Below are positions 35,615-44,084 of a stretch of 44,084 bases of DNA, in pieces. Every line of letters starts with the position of its first letter. The first letter of the stretch is position 1. The notes below the pieces were generated by a model. The model ran no database searches and had not been told where the DNA came from. It was given only the letters and a program-made list of their open reading frames with translations. The position numbers were made by a program, and so were the translations under genes. The stretch is taken from positions 1 through 44,084 of the forward strand of contig JAJYLV010000010.1 of the NCBI GenBank assembly GCA_021787445.1, read 5' to 3'. The DNA is from Chloroflexota bacterium (GTDB taxonomy: Bacteria; Chloroflexota; Limnocylindria; P2-11E).

Positions 35615-36172
35615 TTACGCGGCGCCCTTCGCGCCGACCTTGCCCGCCTTGCCCGCCTTGCGGCGGATGACCTCGCCCGCGTACTTCACGCCCTTGGCCT
35701 TGTAGGGGTCGGGGACGCGGAGCCGGCGGATCTTCGCGGCGACCTCGCCGACGACCTCTTTGTCGATCCCGCTCACGCGGATGCGCTGCGGGGTCTCGCA
35801 CGCGAAGGAGATCCCTGTCGGCGGGACGATCTCGATGGGGTGCGAGTAGCCGAGCGCGAGCTGCAGCTTGCTGCCCTGCAGCTGCGCGCGGTAGCCCGTT
35901 CCGCTGATCTCGAGGTCCTTCTGGTAGCCCTCGGTCACGCCGTGGACCATGTTCGCGAGGAGCGTCCGCGTCAGACCGTGCAGCGCGCGCGCCGGCGGCG
36001 AGTCGTCACGCCGCTTCACGACGACGCTCCCGTCCTCGCGCGCGACCTCGACGAGCTCATGGAACGTCCGGCTGAGCTCGCCCTTGGGGCCCTTCACCTT
36101 CACGGTCCGCCCGCTCACCGAGATCTCGACGCCCTTCGGCAGGGCGACCGGCAGCCTTCCGATCCGGCTCAT
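35615..36172 (-). CDS. rplF: Ribosomal protein uL6
   Basis: 50S protein near the GTPase centre, 185 aa. [40 protein letters not shown] and the C-terminal signature [22 protein letters not shown] are complete. ATG 36172 follows the rpsH stop by 4 bases. Confidence 0.98.
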   Translation of the reverse strand: MSRIGRLPVALPKGVEISVSGRTVKVKGPKGELSRTFHELVEVAREDGSVVVKRRDDSPPARALHGLTRTLLANMVHGVTEGYQKDLEISGTGYRAQLQGSKLQLALGYSHPIEIVPPTGISFACETPQRIRVSGIDKEVVGEVAAKIRRLRVPDPYKAKGVKYAGEVIRRKAGKAGKVGAKGAA

Positions 36173-36176
36173 GCGC

Positions 36177-36692
36177 TCACCACACCTGCGCCAGGACCTC
36201 GCCGCCGAGGCCCTTGCGCCGGGCCTCGCGGCCCGTCATCACGCCGGCGGAGGTCGAGACGATCGCGATGCCGAGGCCGCCGAGGACGCGCGGCAGGTCG
36301 CCGCGGCGCGCGTACACGCGACGCCCGGGGCGGCTGACGCGCTCCACGCCGGTGAGCGCGGGGGCCTTGCCCGAGTACTTCAGCTTGATCGTAAGGGCGG
36401 TCGCGTTCGCGTCGAACCCCGCGATGTAGCCCTCGGTCTTGAGGATCCGCGCGATGTCGCTCTTCAGGCGGCTCGCGGGGATCTCGACCGTCTCGTGCCG
36501 CGCGCCGACGGCGTTGCGGACGCGCGTCAGCATGTCGCCGACGGGGTCGCCGACGGCGACGCCGCGCTTCTTCGGCAGCTTCTTCGGCGCGGCGACGCGG
36601 CGCGCGCGCGGCTCCACGGCGGGGCGCGGGGCCGCCTCGGTCGCGGTCGCGGGGGCGGTGCCGGTCTCGGTCGTCGTTCTCTCCATCTCCAT
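36177..36692 (-). CDS. rpsH: Ribosomal protein uS8 with N-terminal extension
   Basis: 16S central-domain protein. The core starts at [19 protein letters not shown] near residue 49 and ends [24 protein letters not shown]. The 47 residues before it are Thr/Ala/Pro-rich then basic (PKKLPKKRG), making 171 aa against about 130. ATG 36692 shares one base with the rpsN stop (TGATG). Confidence 0.96.
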   Translation of the reverse strand: MEMERTTTETGTAPATATEAAPRPAVEPRARRVAAPKKLPKKRGVAVGDPVGDMLTRVRNAVGARHETVEIPASRLKSDIARILKTEGYIAGFDANATALTIKLKYSGKAPALTGVERVSRPGRRVYARRGDLPRVLGGLGIAIVSTSAGVMTGREARRKGLGGEVLAQVW

Positions 36693-36877
36693 CACCAGCT
36701 CGACTTCGTCACGCCCGGGAGCTCGCCCATGAGGGCGCGCTCACGGAAGCAGATGCGGCACAGGCCGAACTTGCGGATGAACCCGCGCGGGCGCCCGCAG
36801 ATCTGGCAGCGGTTGTGCCCCTGCACCTTGAACTTCGGGGTCCGCCGGCTCTTCACGATCAAGCTCTTCTTGGCCAT
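36692..36877 (-). CDS. rpsN: Ribosomal protein uS14, type Z (zinc)
   Basis: A 61-aa 30S head protein. [32 protein letters not shown] has the two Cys-x2-Cys pairs of the zinc form usual in Gram-positive and Chloroflexota genomes. ATG 36877 follows rplE by 9 bases with an AGGAG site. Confidence 0.97.
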   Translation of the reverse strand: MAKKSLIVKSRRTPKFKVQGHNRCQICGRPRGFIRKFGLCRICFRERALMGELPGVTKSSW

Positions 36878-36886
36878 GTCTCTCCT

Positions 36887-37450
36887 TTAGGCGGCGCGGC
36901 CGCCGGCGGCGTTGCGGAAGGGCATCCCGAGCGCCTGCAGCAGCGCGCGGCCCTCCTCGTCCGTCTTCGCCGTCGTCACGATGCTCACCTCGAGCCCGCG
37001 CAGACGGTCGATCTTGTCGTACTCGATCTCCGGGAAGACGAGCTGCTCGCGCAGCCCGAGCGAGAAGTTCCCGCGCCCGTCGAAGCCCTTGTCCGAGAGC
37101 CCCTGGAAGTCGCGGATGCGCGGGAGCGCGACGCTCACGAGCTTCTCGAGGAAGTACCACATGCGGTCGCCGCGCAGCGTCACCTTGAGCCCGATGGGCA
37201 TCCCGACCCGCAGCCGGAAGTTCGAGATCGCCTTCTTCGACTTCGTGACGACGGGGCGCTGCCCGGTGACCGTCGCGAGGTCGGCGGCCGCGGCGTCCAT
37301 GGCCTTGCCGTTGCCGATGGCCTCGCCCATGCCGATGTTCACGACGATCTTCTCGAGCCGCGGGATGCGCATGACGTTGTCGTACGCGAAGCGCTTCCGC
37401 AGCTCCTCGCGCACGACGCCCTCGTAGCGCTGCTTCAGTCCGCTCGGCAC
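36887..37450 (-). CDS. rplE: Ribosomal protein uL5
   Basis: 5S-rRNA-binding 50S protein, 187 aa. [57 protein letters not shown] and [18 protein letters not shown] are landmark motifs. GTG 37450 directly abuts the rplX stop. Confidence 0.98.
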   Translation of the reverse strand: MPSGLKQRYEGVVREELRKRFAYDNVMRIPRLEKIVVNIGMGEAIGNGKAMDAAAADLATVTGQRPVVTKSKKAISNFRLRVGMPIGLKVTLRGDRMWYFLEKLVSVALPRIRDFQGLSDKGFDGRGNFSLGLREQLVFPEIEYDKIDRLRGLEVSIVTTAKTDEEGRALLQALGMPFRNAAGGRAA

Positions 37451-37792
37451 CTACGATCCCTCCCCCTGCGTGCGGATCTCCTCGCCGCAGGCTTTGCACA
37501 CCCGGTGCTTGTTGCCGTTCTCGTCGGTCTCGTGACCGACGCGCGTGGCCTTGCCGCACTTAGGGCACACGAGCATGAGCTTCGACACGTCCATCGGCCG
37601 AGGCTCCTCGATGATCCCGCCCTTGATGTTCTGCTGCGGGTTCGGCTTCTGGTGCCGCTTCGAGATGTTGACGCCGGCGACGACGGCGCGGTGCTTCTGC
37701 GGCTCGACCTCCTGCACGCTCCCGCGCTTGCCGCGGTCCTTGCCGGCGATCACCTGGACCTCGTCGCCCTTGCGGATCTTCAGTACGGTCAC
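37451..37792 (-). CDS. rplX: Ribosomal protein uL24
   Basis: 50S assembly initiator, 113 aa. The KOW motif is [20 protein letters not shown], followed by [13 protein letters not shown]. The C-terminus has Cys-x2-Cys twice (CPKCG, CKACG), an optional zinc ribbon. GTG 37792 overlaps the rplN stop (GTGA). Confidence 0.97.
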   Translation of the reverse strand: MTVLKIRKGDEVQVIAGKDRGKRGSVQEVEPQKHRAVVAGVNISKRHQKPNPQQNIKGGIIEEPRPMDVSKLMLVCPKCGKATRVGHETDENGNKHRVCKACGEEIRTQGEGS

Positions 37793-38157
37793 AGCACCTC
37801 CGGGGCGAGCGAGACGATCTTCATGAAGTTCCGCTCGCGCAGCTCGCGCGCGACCGGCCCGAAGATACGGGTGCCACGCGGCTGGTTCTGAGGATTGAGC
37901 AGGACGGCGGCGTTGTCGTCGAAGCGGATGAAGCTGCCGTCCGTGCGCCGGAACTCCTTCGTCTGGCGCACGACGACCGCGCGGACGACCTCGCCTTTCT
38001 TCACCCCGGAGTTCGGGATGGCCTGCTTGACCGTCGCGATGAACACGTCGCCGATCTCCGCCGTCGTCCCCGACGACGAGGCGAGCACGCGGATCACGGA
38101 GAGCTCGCGCGCTCCGGTGTTGTCCGCCACCTTGACCCGCGTGTACGGCCTGATCAT
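37789..38157 (-). CDS. rplN: Ribosomal protein uL14
   Basis: 50S protein contacting the 30S, 122 aa. [38 protein letters not shown] and [28 protein letters not shown] are complete. ATG 38157 overlaps the rpsQ stop (ATGA). Confidence 0.98.
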   Translation of the reverse strand: MIRPYTRVKVADNTGARELSVIRVLASSSGTTAEIGDVFIATVKQAIPNSGVKKGEVVRAVVVRQTKEFRRTDGSFIRFDDNAAVLLNPQNQPRGTRIFGPVARELRERNFMKIVSLAPEVL

Positions 38158-38828
38158 GCCTTTGTCTTCGCGCCTGTGGCGCGAGCCCTCGATCCGTCCG
38201 CGGCGTCGGCGTTCTCCTCGGGCTGAGCCACGGGACTCCCTTCGGACGATGCGTCCGCGAGCTCACGCTCGGGCTTCGACAGCAGCTCCTCCACGCCCTC
38301 GGTCTTCTCGAGGGCGCGCTCGATGTCCGCGGCCTCCGGCGCGGCGGCGTAGGCCTCACCGACCCGCGACAGGACCTCGACCACCTGCCAGCGCTTCGTC
38401 GCGCTGAACGGGCGGCTCTCCTGGATGCGCACCAGGTCGCCGGCCTTCACGTCGCCGCCCGCGTCATGGGACGCGAAGCGCCGCCGGACGCGGATGACCT
38501 TCTTGTACAGCGGGTGCTCGCGCAGCCGCTCGACCTCGACGATGACGGTCCGCGGCATCTTCGCCGACACGACGCGCCCGACGGTCGTCCGCCGGTGTCC
38601 GCGGTGCGCACGCAGCGACGGCGCGGCCGCCGCGGCGGCGCGTGTCGTGGCCGCCGGTGCCGCCTTAGCGCGCGTCGGGCGCGCGGCCCTCGCACGCGGG
38701 GACGGCGCTGCGGCCTGGCCCTGCGGCGTCCGCGTGGCCGTACGCGCTTCCGGCGCCGTCTTGGCCTTGGTCGCCGTCGTCTTCTTCGCTGCCGTTGTCT
38801 TCTTCGCGGCCGTCTTCTTCTCAGGCAC
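38154..38828 (-). CDS. rpsQ: Ribosomal protein uS17 with long N- and C-terminal extensions
   Basis: The S17 core lies at about residues 76-160: [36 protein letters not shown] and [23 protein letters not shown]. The protein is 224 aa, over twice the usual 80-90. The N-terminus is a histone-H1-like Lys/Ala/Thr repeat ([13 protein letters not shown]) and the C-terminus is acidic and Ala-rich. GTG 38828 overlaps rpmC by 8 bases. The same Lys/Ala repeat occurs at the start of L4. Confidence 0.95.
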   Translation of the reverse strand: MPEKKTAAKKTTAAKKTTATKAKTAPEARTATRTPQGQAAAPSPRARAARPTRAKAAPAATTRAAAAAAPSLRAHRGHRRTTVGRVVSAKMPRTVIVEVERLREHPLYKKVIRVRRRFASHDAGGDVKAGDLVRIQESRPFSATKRWQVVEVLSRVGEAYAAAPEAADIERALEKTEGVEELLSKPERELADASSEGSPVAQPEENADAADGSRARATGAKTKA

Positions 38829-39027
38829 CCTCGATCTCCCGTTGCCGCTCGAGCGTCAGCGCCCGCGCGATGCGCGCGCGCGCGCGCGTGATGGCCTGCG
38901 TGTCCTTGAGCTGGCGCGTCGCCAGCTGGAAGCGCAGGTCGAGCAGCTCCTGCTTCGCCGTGTCGATCTCCTCTTTCAGCTCCTCGCTGGAGAGGCGGCT
39001 GAGGTCCTTTGTGTCGCGCTTAGGCAC
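38821..39027 (-). CDS. rpmC: Ribosomal protein uL29
   Basis: A 68-aa two-helix 50S protein at the tunnel exit: [31 protein letters not shown], then [22 protein letters not shown] 39027 overlaps the rplP stop by 8 bases and the end overlaps rpsQ by 8. Confidence 0.97.
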   Translation of the reverse strand: MPKRDTKDLSRLSSEELKEEIDTAKQELLDLRFQLATRQLKDTQAITRARARIARALTLERQREIEGA

Positions 39028-39469
39028 TTTGCGTCACGCCCTTCTGCGACTGCGGCTCGAGCCCCTCGCGGAGGACGAACCGCGTCGCGATCGGCAGCTT
39101 GTACGCCGCGAGGCGGAAGGCCTCACGCGCCAGCCGCTCGTCGACGCCGGAGATCTCGAAGAGCATGCGTCCCGGACGGATGACCGCGACCCAGTGGTCG
39201 GGCGCGCCCTTGCCGGAGCCCATGCGCGTCTCGGCCGGCTTGCGCGTGATCGGCTTGTCCGGGAACACGCGGATCCACACTTTCCCGCCGCGCTTGAGGT
39301 GGTGCACTACCGCGCGCCGGGCCGCCTCTATCTGCCGCGCCGTCATGAGCGTCGGTTCCTGCGCCTGCAGCGCGTAGTCGCCGAACGCGATGGACGATCC
39401 CGCCTGCGCGACCCCCTTGAGGCGGCCGCGCTGGAACTTGCGGTGCTTGAGGCGCTTCGGCATGAGCAT
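39020..39469 (-). CDS. rplP: Ribosomal protein uL16
   Basis: 50S protein at the A-site tRNA elbow. At 149 aa, [19 protein letters not shown] opens it, with [29 protein letters not shown] and [12 protein letters not shown]-like core (here [14 protein letters not shown]). ATG 39469 is preferred over Met3 because the Met-Leu-Met-Pro opening is conserved. Confidence 0.98.
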   Translation of the reverse strand: MLMPKRLKHRKFQRGRLKGVAQAGSSIAFGDYALQAQEPTLMTARQIEAARRAVVHHLKRGGKVWIRVFPDKPITRKPAETRMGSGKGAPDHWVAVIRPGRMLFEISGVDERLAREAFRLAAYKLPIATRFVLREGLEPQSQKGVTQSA

Positions 39470-39472
39470 CGG

Positions 39473-40213
39473 CTAGCTCCCGGCTACCGGCGCCGGCGCG
39501 GCCGGCGGCGGCATGGCGGGCGCAGGAGGCGGCGGCGGCGCGGCCGGCCGCGGGGTCGCGGCGGTCGCGGCGACGGCGCGCGGCGGCGGAGCGACGTCGC
39601 CCCGGTACACCCACGCCTTCACGCCGATCGTCCCGTACGTCGTCTTCGCGATGGCGCGGCCGAACTCGATGTCGGCGCGCAGCGTGTGGAGCGGGACGCG
39701 GCCCTCGCGCTCCCACTCGCGACGCGACATCTCCGAGCCGCCGAGGCGGCCGGCGACCATGACGCGCACGCCCTTCGCCCCCGACTTCATCGAGCGCTGG
39801 ACGGACTGCTTGAGCGCCTTGCGGAAGCTCACGCGCCGCTCGAGCTGCTGCGCGATGGACTCGGCGATGAGGTTGGCGTCGACCTCGGGGAAGCGGATCT
39901 CGAAGATGTTGACCTTGACGACCTTGCCGGTCGTCTTGCCGAGGCGCTGACGCAGCTCCTCGACCTTCGACCCGCCCTTGCCGATGACGACGCCGGGCTT
40001 CGCCGTGTGGATCGTCACGGTGACCTGGTTCGCGGAGCGCTCGATGTCGATCCGCGAGATCGCGGCGTCGCGCAGGCGCGAGCGGATGGCCTCGCGGATC
40101 GCCAGGTCCTCCTTGAGGAGGTCCTTGTACACGCGGTCCCGCCCGTACCACTTCGCGTTCCACTGCTTGATGACCCCCAGGCGGAAGCCGCCCGGGTGCG
40201 TCTTGTGTCCCAT
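39473..40213 (-). CDS. rpsC: Ribosomal protein uS3 with Pro/Ala-rich C-terminal tail
   Basis: 30S mRNA-entry protein, 246 aa. [23 protein letters not shown] opens it; the KH domain contains PGVVIGKGGSKVEELR, and the S3 C-domain GVRVMVAGRLGGSEMSRREWEREGRVPLHTLRADI. The last 38 residues are Pro/Ala repeats. ATG 40213 shares one base with the rplV stop (TAATG). Confidence 0.98.
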   Translation of the reverse strand: MGHKTHPGGFRLGVIKQWNAKWYGRDRVYKDLLKEDLAIREAIRSRLRDAAISRIDIERSANQVTVTIHTAKPGVVIGKGGSKVEELRQRLGKTTGKVVKVNIFEIRFPEVDANLIAESIAQQLERRVSFRKALKQSVQRSMKSGAKGVRVMVAGRLGGSEMSRREWEREGRVPLHTLRADIEFGRAIAKTTYGTIGVKAWVYRGDVAPPPRAVAATAATPRPAAPPPPPAPAMPPPAAPAPVAGS

Positions 40214-40560
40214 TACGCCCCCTCCTTGGTGTCGACCACCACCGTGAGGTGGCAGAGCCGGTGGAGCTTGATGTCGCGACGGCCGCGGCCGCGCATCCAG
40301 ATCCGCTTCATCCGCGGACCCTCGTCGGCGGTCGCGCGCTTCACGTACAGGTCCTCCATCGTCATGTTGTAGTTGTTCTCGGCGTTCGCGACGGCGGAGC
40401 GGACGAGCTTCGCCAGCAGCGGCGCGGAGCCCTTCTGGACGTTCTGCAGGATCGCGAGCGCCTCGTCGGCGGAGTGGCCGGTGATGAGGTCGGCCACGAG
40501 CTTCGCCTTCCGCGGCGACACGCGCTGGAACTTCGCGACCGCACGCACTTCCACCGTCAT
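40213..40560 (-). CDS. rplV: Ribosomal protein uL22
   Basis: 50S tunnel protein, 115 aa. [39 protein letters not shown] and [19 protein letters not shown] are diagnostic; the loop that lines the tunnel is intact. ATG 40560 overlaps the rpsS stop (ATGA). Confidence 0.98.
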   Translation of the reverse strand: MTVEVRAVAKFQRVSPRKAKLVADLITGHSADEALAILQNVQKGSAPLLAKLVRSAVANAENNYNMTMEDLYVKRATADEGPRMKRIWMRGRGRRDIKLHRLCHLTVVVDTKEGA

Positions 40561-40856
40561 GCCCCCGCCTTCACCGGCGTCGTGACCTTCTCGGTCGCGG
40601 GCATGCGGTGGCCCTTGAAGGTGCGCGTCGGCGCGAACTCGCCGAGGCGGTGGCCGACCATGTTCTCCGTCACGAAGACGGGGACGTGGCGGCGGCCGTC
40701 GTGGACGCCGATGGTGTGACCGACCATCGAGGGCAGGATCATCGAGGCGCGCGACCAGGTCTTGACGACCTTCTTCTCGTTCTTCGCGTTGAGGGCCTCG
40801 ATCCTCTCCTGGAGGCTCTTCTCCACGAAGGGTCCCTTCTTCACCGATCTCGACAT
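40557..40856 (-). CDS. rpsS: Ribosomal protein uS19
   Basis: 30S head protein, 99 aa. [43 protein letters not shown] and [11 protein letters not shown] are complete. ATG 40856 follows rplB by 4 bases. Confidence 0.98.
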   Translation of the reverse strand: MSRSVKKGPFVEKSLQERIEALNAKNEKKVVKTWSRASMILPSMVGHTIGVHDGRRHVPVFVTENMVGHRLGEFAPTRTFKGHRMPATEKVTTPVKAGA

Positions 40857-40860
40857 CGCG

Positions 40861-41691
40861 CTACTTCCTCTTCTTCTGCGGCTTGATCACGAACCGGTCG
40901 GTCCTCCGGTTCTTCCGCGTCTTGTAGCCCATCGCGGGACGGCCCCACGGCGTCTGGGCCATCCCGCCGACCGGCGACTTCGCCTCGCCGCCGCCGTGCG
41001 GATGGTCGCGCGGCGACATGACGACGCCGCGGACCTGGGGGCGGCGGCCCATGCGCCGGATGTGCCCGGCGCCGCCGATCTTGCGGTTCTCGTGGTCAAG
41101 GTTACCGACCTGGCCGACCGTCGCGCGGCAGCGGACGTGAACGATGCGGATCTGGCCGCTCGGCAAGCGGACCTGGGCGAACTCGCCCTCCTTCGCGATG
41201 AGCTGCGCCGCGCCGCCCGCCGAGCGCACCATCTGCGCCCCGCGGCCAGGCTCGAGCTCGATCGCGTGCATCGTCGTGCCGGTCGGGATGTTCTCGATGG
41301 GCAGGGCGTTCCCCACCCGCGCCTCCGCGTCGGGGCCGGACACGACCGTGTCACCGACGTGGAGCGTGTCGGGCGCGAGGATGTAGCGCTTCTCGCCGTC
41401 GCGGTAGACGAGCAGGGCGAGCCGCGCCGAGCGGTTGGGGTCGTACTCGATGGCGGCGACGCGCGCCGTCACGCCGTCCTTGTCGCGCTTGAAGTCGACG
41501 ACGCGGTAGCGGCGCTTCTCGCCGCCGCCACGGTGGCGCGTCGTGACGCGGCCCTGCGCGTTGCGCCCGGACGAGCGCAGCTTGCGCTCCGTGAGCGCCT
41601 TCTCGGGAGCCTTCTTCGTGACCTCCTCGAAGGTCGGCGACTGGCGGTACCGCCGGACGGGCGTGTACGCCTTGTACTTGCGCAGCGGCAC
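40861..41691 (-). CDS. rplB: Ribosomal protein uL2
   Basis: 50S peptidyl-transferase-centre protein, 276 aa. [44 protein letters not shown] and the catalytic-centre loop [20 protein letters not shown], carrying the conserved histidine, are all present. It lies 3 bases after the rplW stop. Confidence 0.98.
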   Translation of the reverse strand: MPLRKYKAYTPVRRYRQSPTFEEVTKKAPEKALTERKLRSSGRNAQGRVTTRHRGGGEKRRYRVVDFKRDKDGVTARVAAIEYDPNRSARLALLVYRDGEKRYILAPDTLHVGDTVVSGPDAEARVGNALPIENIPTGTTMHAIELEPGRGAQMVRSAGGAAQLIAKEGEFAQVRLPSGQIRIVHVRCRATVGQVGNLDHENRKIGGAGHIRRMGRRPQVRGVVMSPRDHPHGGGEAKSPVGGMAQTPWGRPAMGYKTRKNRRTDRFVIKPQKKRK

Positions 41692-41694
41692 CTC

Positions 41695-41985
41695 TTAGAC
41701 CCCCTCCGTGAAGTAGCGCTCGATGCGCTGACCCTTGGCGAGCGTCACGACCGCCTTCTTGCGGTCGGGCGTGCGCCCGACGTGGCGGCCGAGCCGCCGT
41801 GTCTTGCCGCGCACCGTGATGCAGTTGACGTCGAGCACGTCCACCTTGAACGCCTCGGCCACGGCCTCGGCGATCTCCTGCTTGGAGGCGTCCTTGCGGA
41901 CCTCGAACGTGTACTTCCCCGCGTTCGTCCGGCTCATCGACTTCTCGGTGATGATCGGGCGCAGGAGGACGAGGGTATCCGTCAT
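41695..41985 (-). CDS. rplW: Ribosomal protein uL23
   Basis: 50S tunnel-exit protein that docks SRP and trigger factor, 96 aa. LLRPIITEKSMSRTNAGKYTFEV, then KVDVLDVNCITVRGKTRRLGR. ATG 41985 overlaps the rplD stop (ATGA). Confidence 0.97.
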   Translation of the reverse strand: MTDTLVLLRPIITEKSMSRTNAGKYTFEVRKDASKQEIAEAVAEAFKVDVLDVNCITVRGKTRRLGRHVGRTPDRKKAVVTLAKGQRIERYFTEGV

Positions 41986-42860
41986 GCGGTCACCTCGGCC
42001 TTCTCCGTGCGGGCGCGCGCCGCGAGGGCGTCGAGCGCGTCGCGGCGGACGATGAGCGTGTCGTGCGTGAGGAGGTCGCTCGTGCGCAGCGTCCCGACGC
42101 TGCGCACGCGCGCGTGCGCGGCGTTCGCCGTGGCGCGCGCGATCTGCGCGTCGACCTCGGGCGTCACGAAGAGGACGCTCCCGGTGTCGCCGATCTTGTC
42201 GAGCCACTCGACGACGGTGCGCGTGCGCGGCGCGCCGTCCTCGAACGCGAGCCCCTCGTAGACGAGGACGCGCCCCTCGCCGGCGCGCGCGGCGAATGCC
42301 TGCGCGAACGCCTCGCGCCGCATCTTGCCCGGCGAACGCTGGGCGTAGCGCCGGCCGTTCGGGCCGAAGACGACGCCGCCGTGCCGCCAGTGCGGTGCTC
42401 TCGTCGAGCCCTGGCGCGCGCGACCGGTGCCCTTCTGGCGCCACGGCTTCGAGCCGCCGCCGCTCACGCGGGCGCGGTTCTTCGTCGCCGCGGTGCCCAG
42501 GTGCGCGTTCGCCGCCGCCGCGGTGAGCGACTGGAAGAGGACGCCCGCGCGGCGCTTGACGGCCGCGAGCGCCTCGGGGAGCGCGAGGTCGCCGCTCACC
42601 GCGCCGCTGCTGTCGATGATCGGCGCGTGCCCCGCCGCCGCGGTCGGCAGCGGACGCGGCTCGGCCTTCGGCTTCGGCGCCGGGGCCTCGCTCTCTTCGC
42701 GCTCGGGCTTCGCCGGGCGCGGCGTGACGGTGCGCGTGGCCGGCCGCGCGACGGCGCGCTTGACGAGCGTCTTCGGCGCGGCCGTCTTCTTGGCCGTCGT
42801 CTTCTTGGCCGCCGTCGTCTTCTTGGCCGCCGGCGTCTTTTCCTTCTCTTCGTCCGCCAT
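41982..42860 (-). CDS. rplD: Ribosomal protein uL4 with Lys/Ala-rich N-terminal extension
   Basis: 50S tunnel protein, 292 aa against about 205. The core starts near residue 82 and includes [39 protein letters not shown], the tunnel loop. The first 70-80 residues are a Lys/Ala/Thr repeat ([16 protein letters not shown]) then a Pro-rich stretch. ATG 42860 is chosen over the in-frame GTG at 42863. A 94-base gap before it is one of the largest inside the ribosomal run. Confidence 0.95.
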   Translation of the reverse strand: MADEEKEKTPAAKKTTAAKKTTAKKTAAPKTLVKRAVARPATRTVTPRPAKPEREESEAPAPKPKAEPRPLPTAAAGHAPIIDSSGAVSGDLALPEALAAVKRRAGVLFQSLTAAAANAHLGTAATKNRARVSGGGSKPWRQKGTGRARQGSTRAPHWRHGGVVFGPNGRRYAQRSPGKMRREAFAQAFAARAGEGRVLVYEGLAFEDGAPRTRTVVEWLDKIGDTGSVLFVTPEVDAQIARATANAAHARVRSVGTLRTSDLLTHDTLIVRRDALDALAARARTEKAEVTA

Positions 42861-42881
42861 CACGCTTTCCCTGCCCTATCT

Positions 42882-42897
42882 CGTGCCTGTCGGCACG
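42882..42897. other. Hairpin in the rplC-rplD gap
   Basis: CGTGCC and GGCACG form a 6-bp stem with a 4-base loop, 22 bases upstream of the rplD start in an otherwise near-gapless operon. It might mark an internal regulatory or processing site. Confidence 0.35.
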
Positions 42898-42954
42898 GGG
42901 CGCGCTCAGGGCTGGTGGTATCGCTCTTCGCGGCAAAGCCGTTCATCGCTCGCC

Positions 42955-43635
42955 CTAAGCCTTTCTGACCATGACGATGCCGTTGCGGGCACCGGGCACC
43001 GCGCCGGCGATGACAAGGACGGCGCGGTCGGCGTCGGCCTTGAGGATCTCGAGGTTCTTCACCGTCACGCGGTCGCTGCCCTGGTGCGCCGCCATCCGCA
43101 GCCCCTTGAGCAGGCGGCCGGGCGTCGTGCCCGAGCCGACCGATCCCTGGCGGCGGTAGTGGTCGGACCCGTGCGAGCGCGGGCCGGTGTGGAAATGGTG
43201 CAGGTGCACCGGGCCCTGGAAGCCCTTGCCTTTCGACATGCCCGTGACGTGGACCTTGTCGCCCGGTGCGAACCGCTCGACCGAGACGACCTGCCCCGGC
43301 GCGAATCCGTCCGTGCTCTCGAGCCGGACCTCGCGCAAGTGGCGGACCGCGGGGACGTCCTTCAGGTGTCCGCGCTCGGCCTTGGTGATCTCGCCGTCGC
43401 GCACCCGGCCGAAGCCGAGCTGCACGGCCGCGTAGCCGTCGCGCTCGCGCGTTCGCACGTACGTGACGACGTTCGGCTCCGCGGCGATGACCGTCGCCGC
43501 GACGACCGAGCCGTCGGCCTTGAAGTGCTGCAGCATCCCGAGCTTGCGGCCGAGGATCAGCGGACGCGCCATATCGGGCGCGTTCGCGCGCTCTGGAGCC
43601 TCGGCGGCGCCCTTCTCTTGTGTCTCGTCCGTCAT
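42955..43635 (-). CDS. rplC: Ribosomal protein uL3
   Basis: 50S protein, 226 aa. [65 protein letters not shown] (the loop reaching the peptidyl-transferase centre) and [21 protein letters not shown] are typical. A short acidic N-terminal leader precedes the core. ATG 43635 has an AAGGGA site and follows rpsJ by 22 bases. Confidence 0.98.
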   Translation of the reverse strand: MTDETQEKGAAEAPERANAPDMARPLILGRKLGMLQHFKADGSVVAATVIAAEPNVVTYVRTRERDGYAAVQLGFGRVRDGEITKAERGHLKDVPAVRHLREVRLESTDGFAPGQVVSVERFAPGDKVHVTGMSKGKGFQGPVHLHHFHTGPRSHGSDHYRRQGSVGSGTTPGRLLKGLRMAAHQGSDRVTVKNLEILKADADRAVLVIAGAVPGARNGIVMVRKA

Positions 43636-43657
43636 ATCCGTTCCCTTGACCAGATCC

Positions 43658-43966
43658 CTAGAGCTTGATCTCGATGTCGACGCCCGCGGGGAGGTTGAGC
43701 CTCATGAGGGCGTCCACCGTCTTCTGCGACGGGTCGTTGATGTCGATGAGCCGCTTGTGCGTACGGATCTCGAACTGCTCGCGCGAGTCCTTGAAGATGA
43801 ACGGGCTCTTGATGACCGTGAACTTCTCGATCCGCGTCGGCAGCGGAACGGGACCCGTGACCGTCGACCCCGTCCGCTGGGCCGTCTCGACGATCTGCAC
43901 CGCGGACTGGTCGATGAGCTTGTGGTCGTACGCCTTGAGGCGGATCCGGATCCGCTGCTTCGCCAT
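43658..43966 (-). CDS. rpsJ: Ribosomal protein uS10
   Basis: 30S protein and NusE antitermination partner, 102 aa. [46 protein letters not shown] and the end VDIEIKL are complete. ATG 43966 follows the tuf stop by 3 bases. It is the first gene of the S10 block. Confidence 0.98.
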   Translation of the reverse strand: MAKQRIRIRLKAYDHKLIDQSAVQIVETAQRTGSTVTGPVPLPTRIEKFTVIKSPFIFKDSREQFEIRTHKRLIDINDPSQKTVDALMRLNLPAGVDIEIKL

Positions 43967-43969
43967 CTC

Positions 43970-44084
43970 TTATTCAGCCACCTTCGTCACGACGCCGGCT
44001 CCGACGGTGTGGCCGCCCTCGCGGATGGCGAAGCGCAGCCCCGCCTCGATGGCGACGGGGGTGATGAGCTCGACGTCGAGGTTG
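43970..44084 (-). CDS. tuf: Elongation factor Tu, C-terminal fragment (cut by window edge)
   Basis: Only the last 37 codons and the stop are inside the window: [24 protein letters not shown], then [13 protein letters not shown]. This is the end of the third domain of EF-Tu, which delivers aminoacyl-tRNA. The frame is open to the window edge. The tuf-rpsJ junction is the standard order. Confidence 0.95.
   Translation of the reverse strand, partial: NLDVELITPVAIEAGLRFAIREGGHTVGAGVVTKVAE

Overview
The window is about 70% GC. Almost every gene is read leftward (minus strand); the only plus-strand genes are two small membrane-protein genes near 5.1-5.9 kb and a polyprenyl synthase at 8.8-9.9 kb. 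Gene content and order suggest a bacterium of the Terrabacteria side, most likely a Chloroflexota (Limnocylindria-like) genome. The pointers are the unbroken tuf-S10-spc-alpha ribosomal cluster running on into truA-rplM-rpsI, a cdaA-cdaR-glmM-glmS-acpS-nnrD-alr order similar to that of Gram-positive genomes, a zinc-type S14, a short lid-less adenylate kinase, and no outer-membrane genes. The phylum is an inference.

Layout, left to right. (1) 1-5 kb: pyruvate phosphate dikinase, a serine/alanine-glyoxylate-type aminotransferase and a dGTPase form one leftward operon. (2) 5.1-5.9 kb: two overlapping genes for small membrane proteins (holin-like and DUF3618-like) read divergently from ppdK. (3) 5.9-8.8 kb: recO, glycyl-tRNA synthetase and an unrecognised gene coupled to it. 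(4) 8.8-9.9 kb: a polyprenyl diphosphate synthase, sharing its stop with cdd in a CTAG. (5) 9.9-13.5 kb: glmU, a CNNM/CBS transporter-like protein and cdd, then tRNA-Gln(UUG) and a KGG-repeat stress protein. (6) 13.5-26 kb: a long overlapping run TPR protein-cdaA-cdaR-glmM-glmS-acpS-nnrD-alr-lipoprotein metalloprotease-rsmA-ispE, linking c-di-AMP synthesis, UDP-GlcNAc and D-Ala supply for peptidoglycan, acyl-carrier activation, metabolite repair, rRNA methylation and isoprenoid supply. (7) 26-44 kb: the ribosomal protein super-operon from tuf (cut by the window end) to rpsI, with secY, adk, map, infA, rpoA and truA inside.

Most intergenic gaps are under 40 bases and many genes overlap by 1-10 bases (ATGA, GTGA, TAATG), so translational coupling is the rule. 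No stretch above 300 bases lacks a gene; the largest gap (7727-7982) holds a palindromic element.

The most unusual signal is a two-copy, GC-rich palindromic element. Copy A lies in the recO-glyS gap (7758-7929). Copy B is embedded in frame in the TPR gene next to cdaA (25462-25541). Two stem positions differ between the copies by compensatory base-pair changes and a third by a change to a G-T wobble, so the hairpin appears to be under selection. Other notable points are a probable CTG start for rsmA, a truA with no normal start before its conserved N-terminus, a set of operon-leading genes with a TANNNT box 7-8 bases before the start codon (a leaderless-transcript signature), and Lys/Ala-rich or acidic tails on several ribosomal proteins and RpoA.
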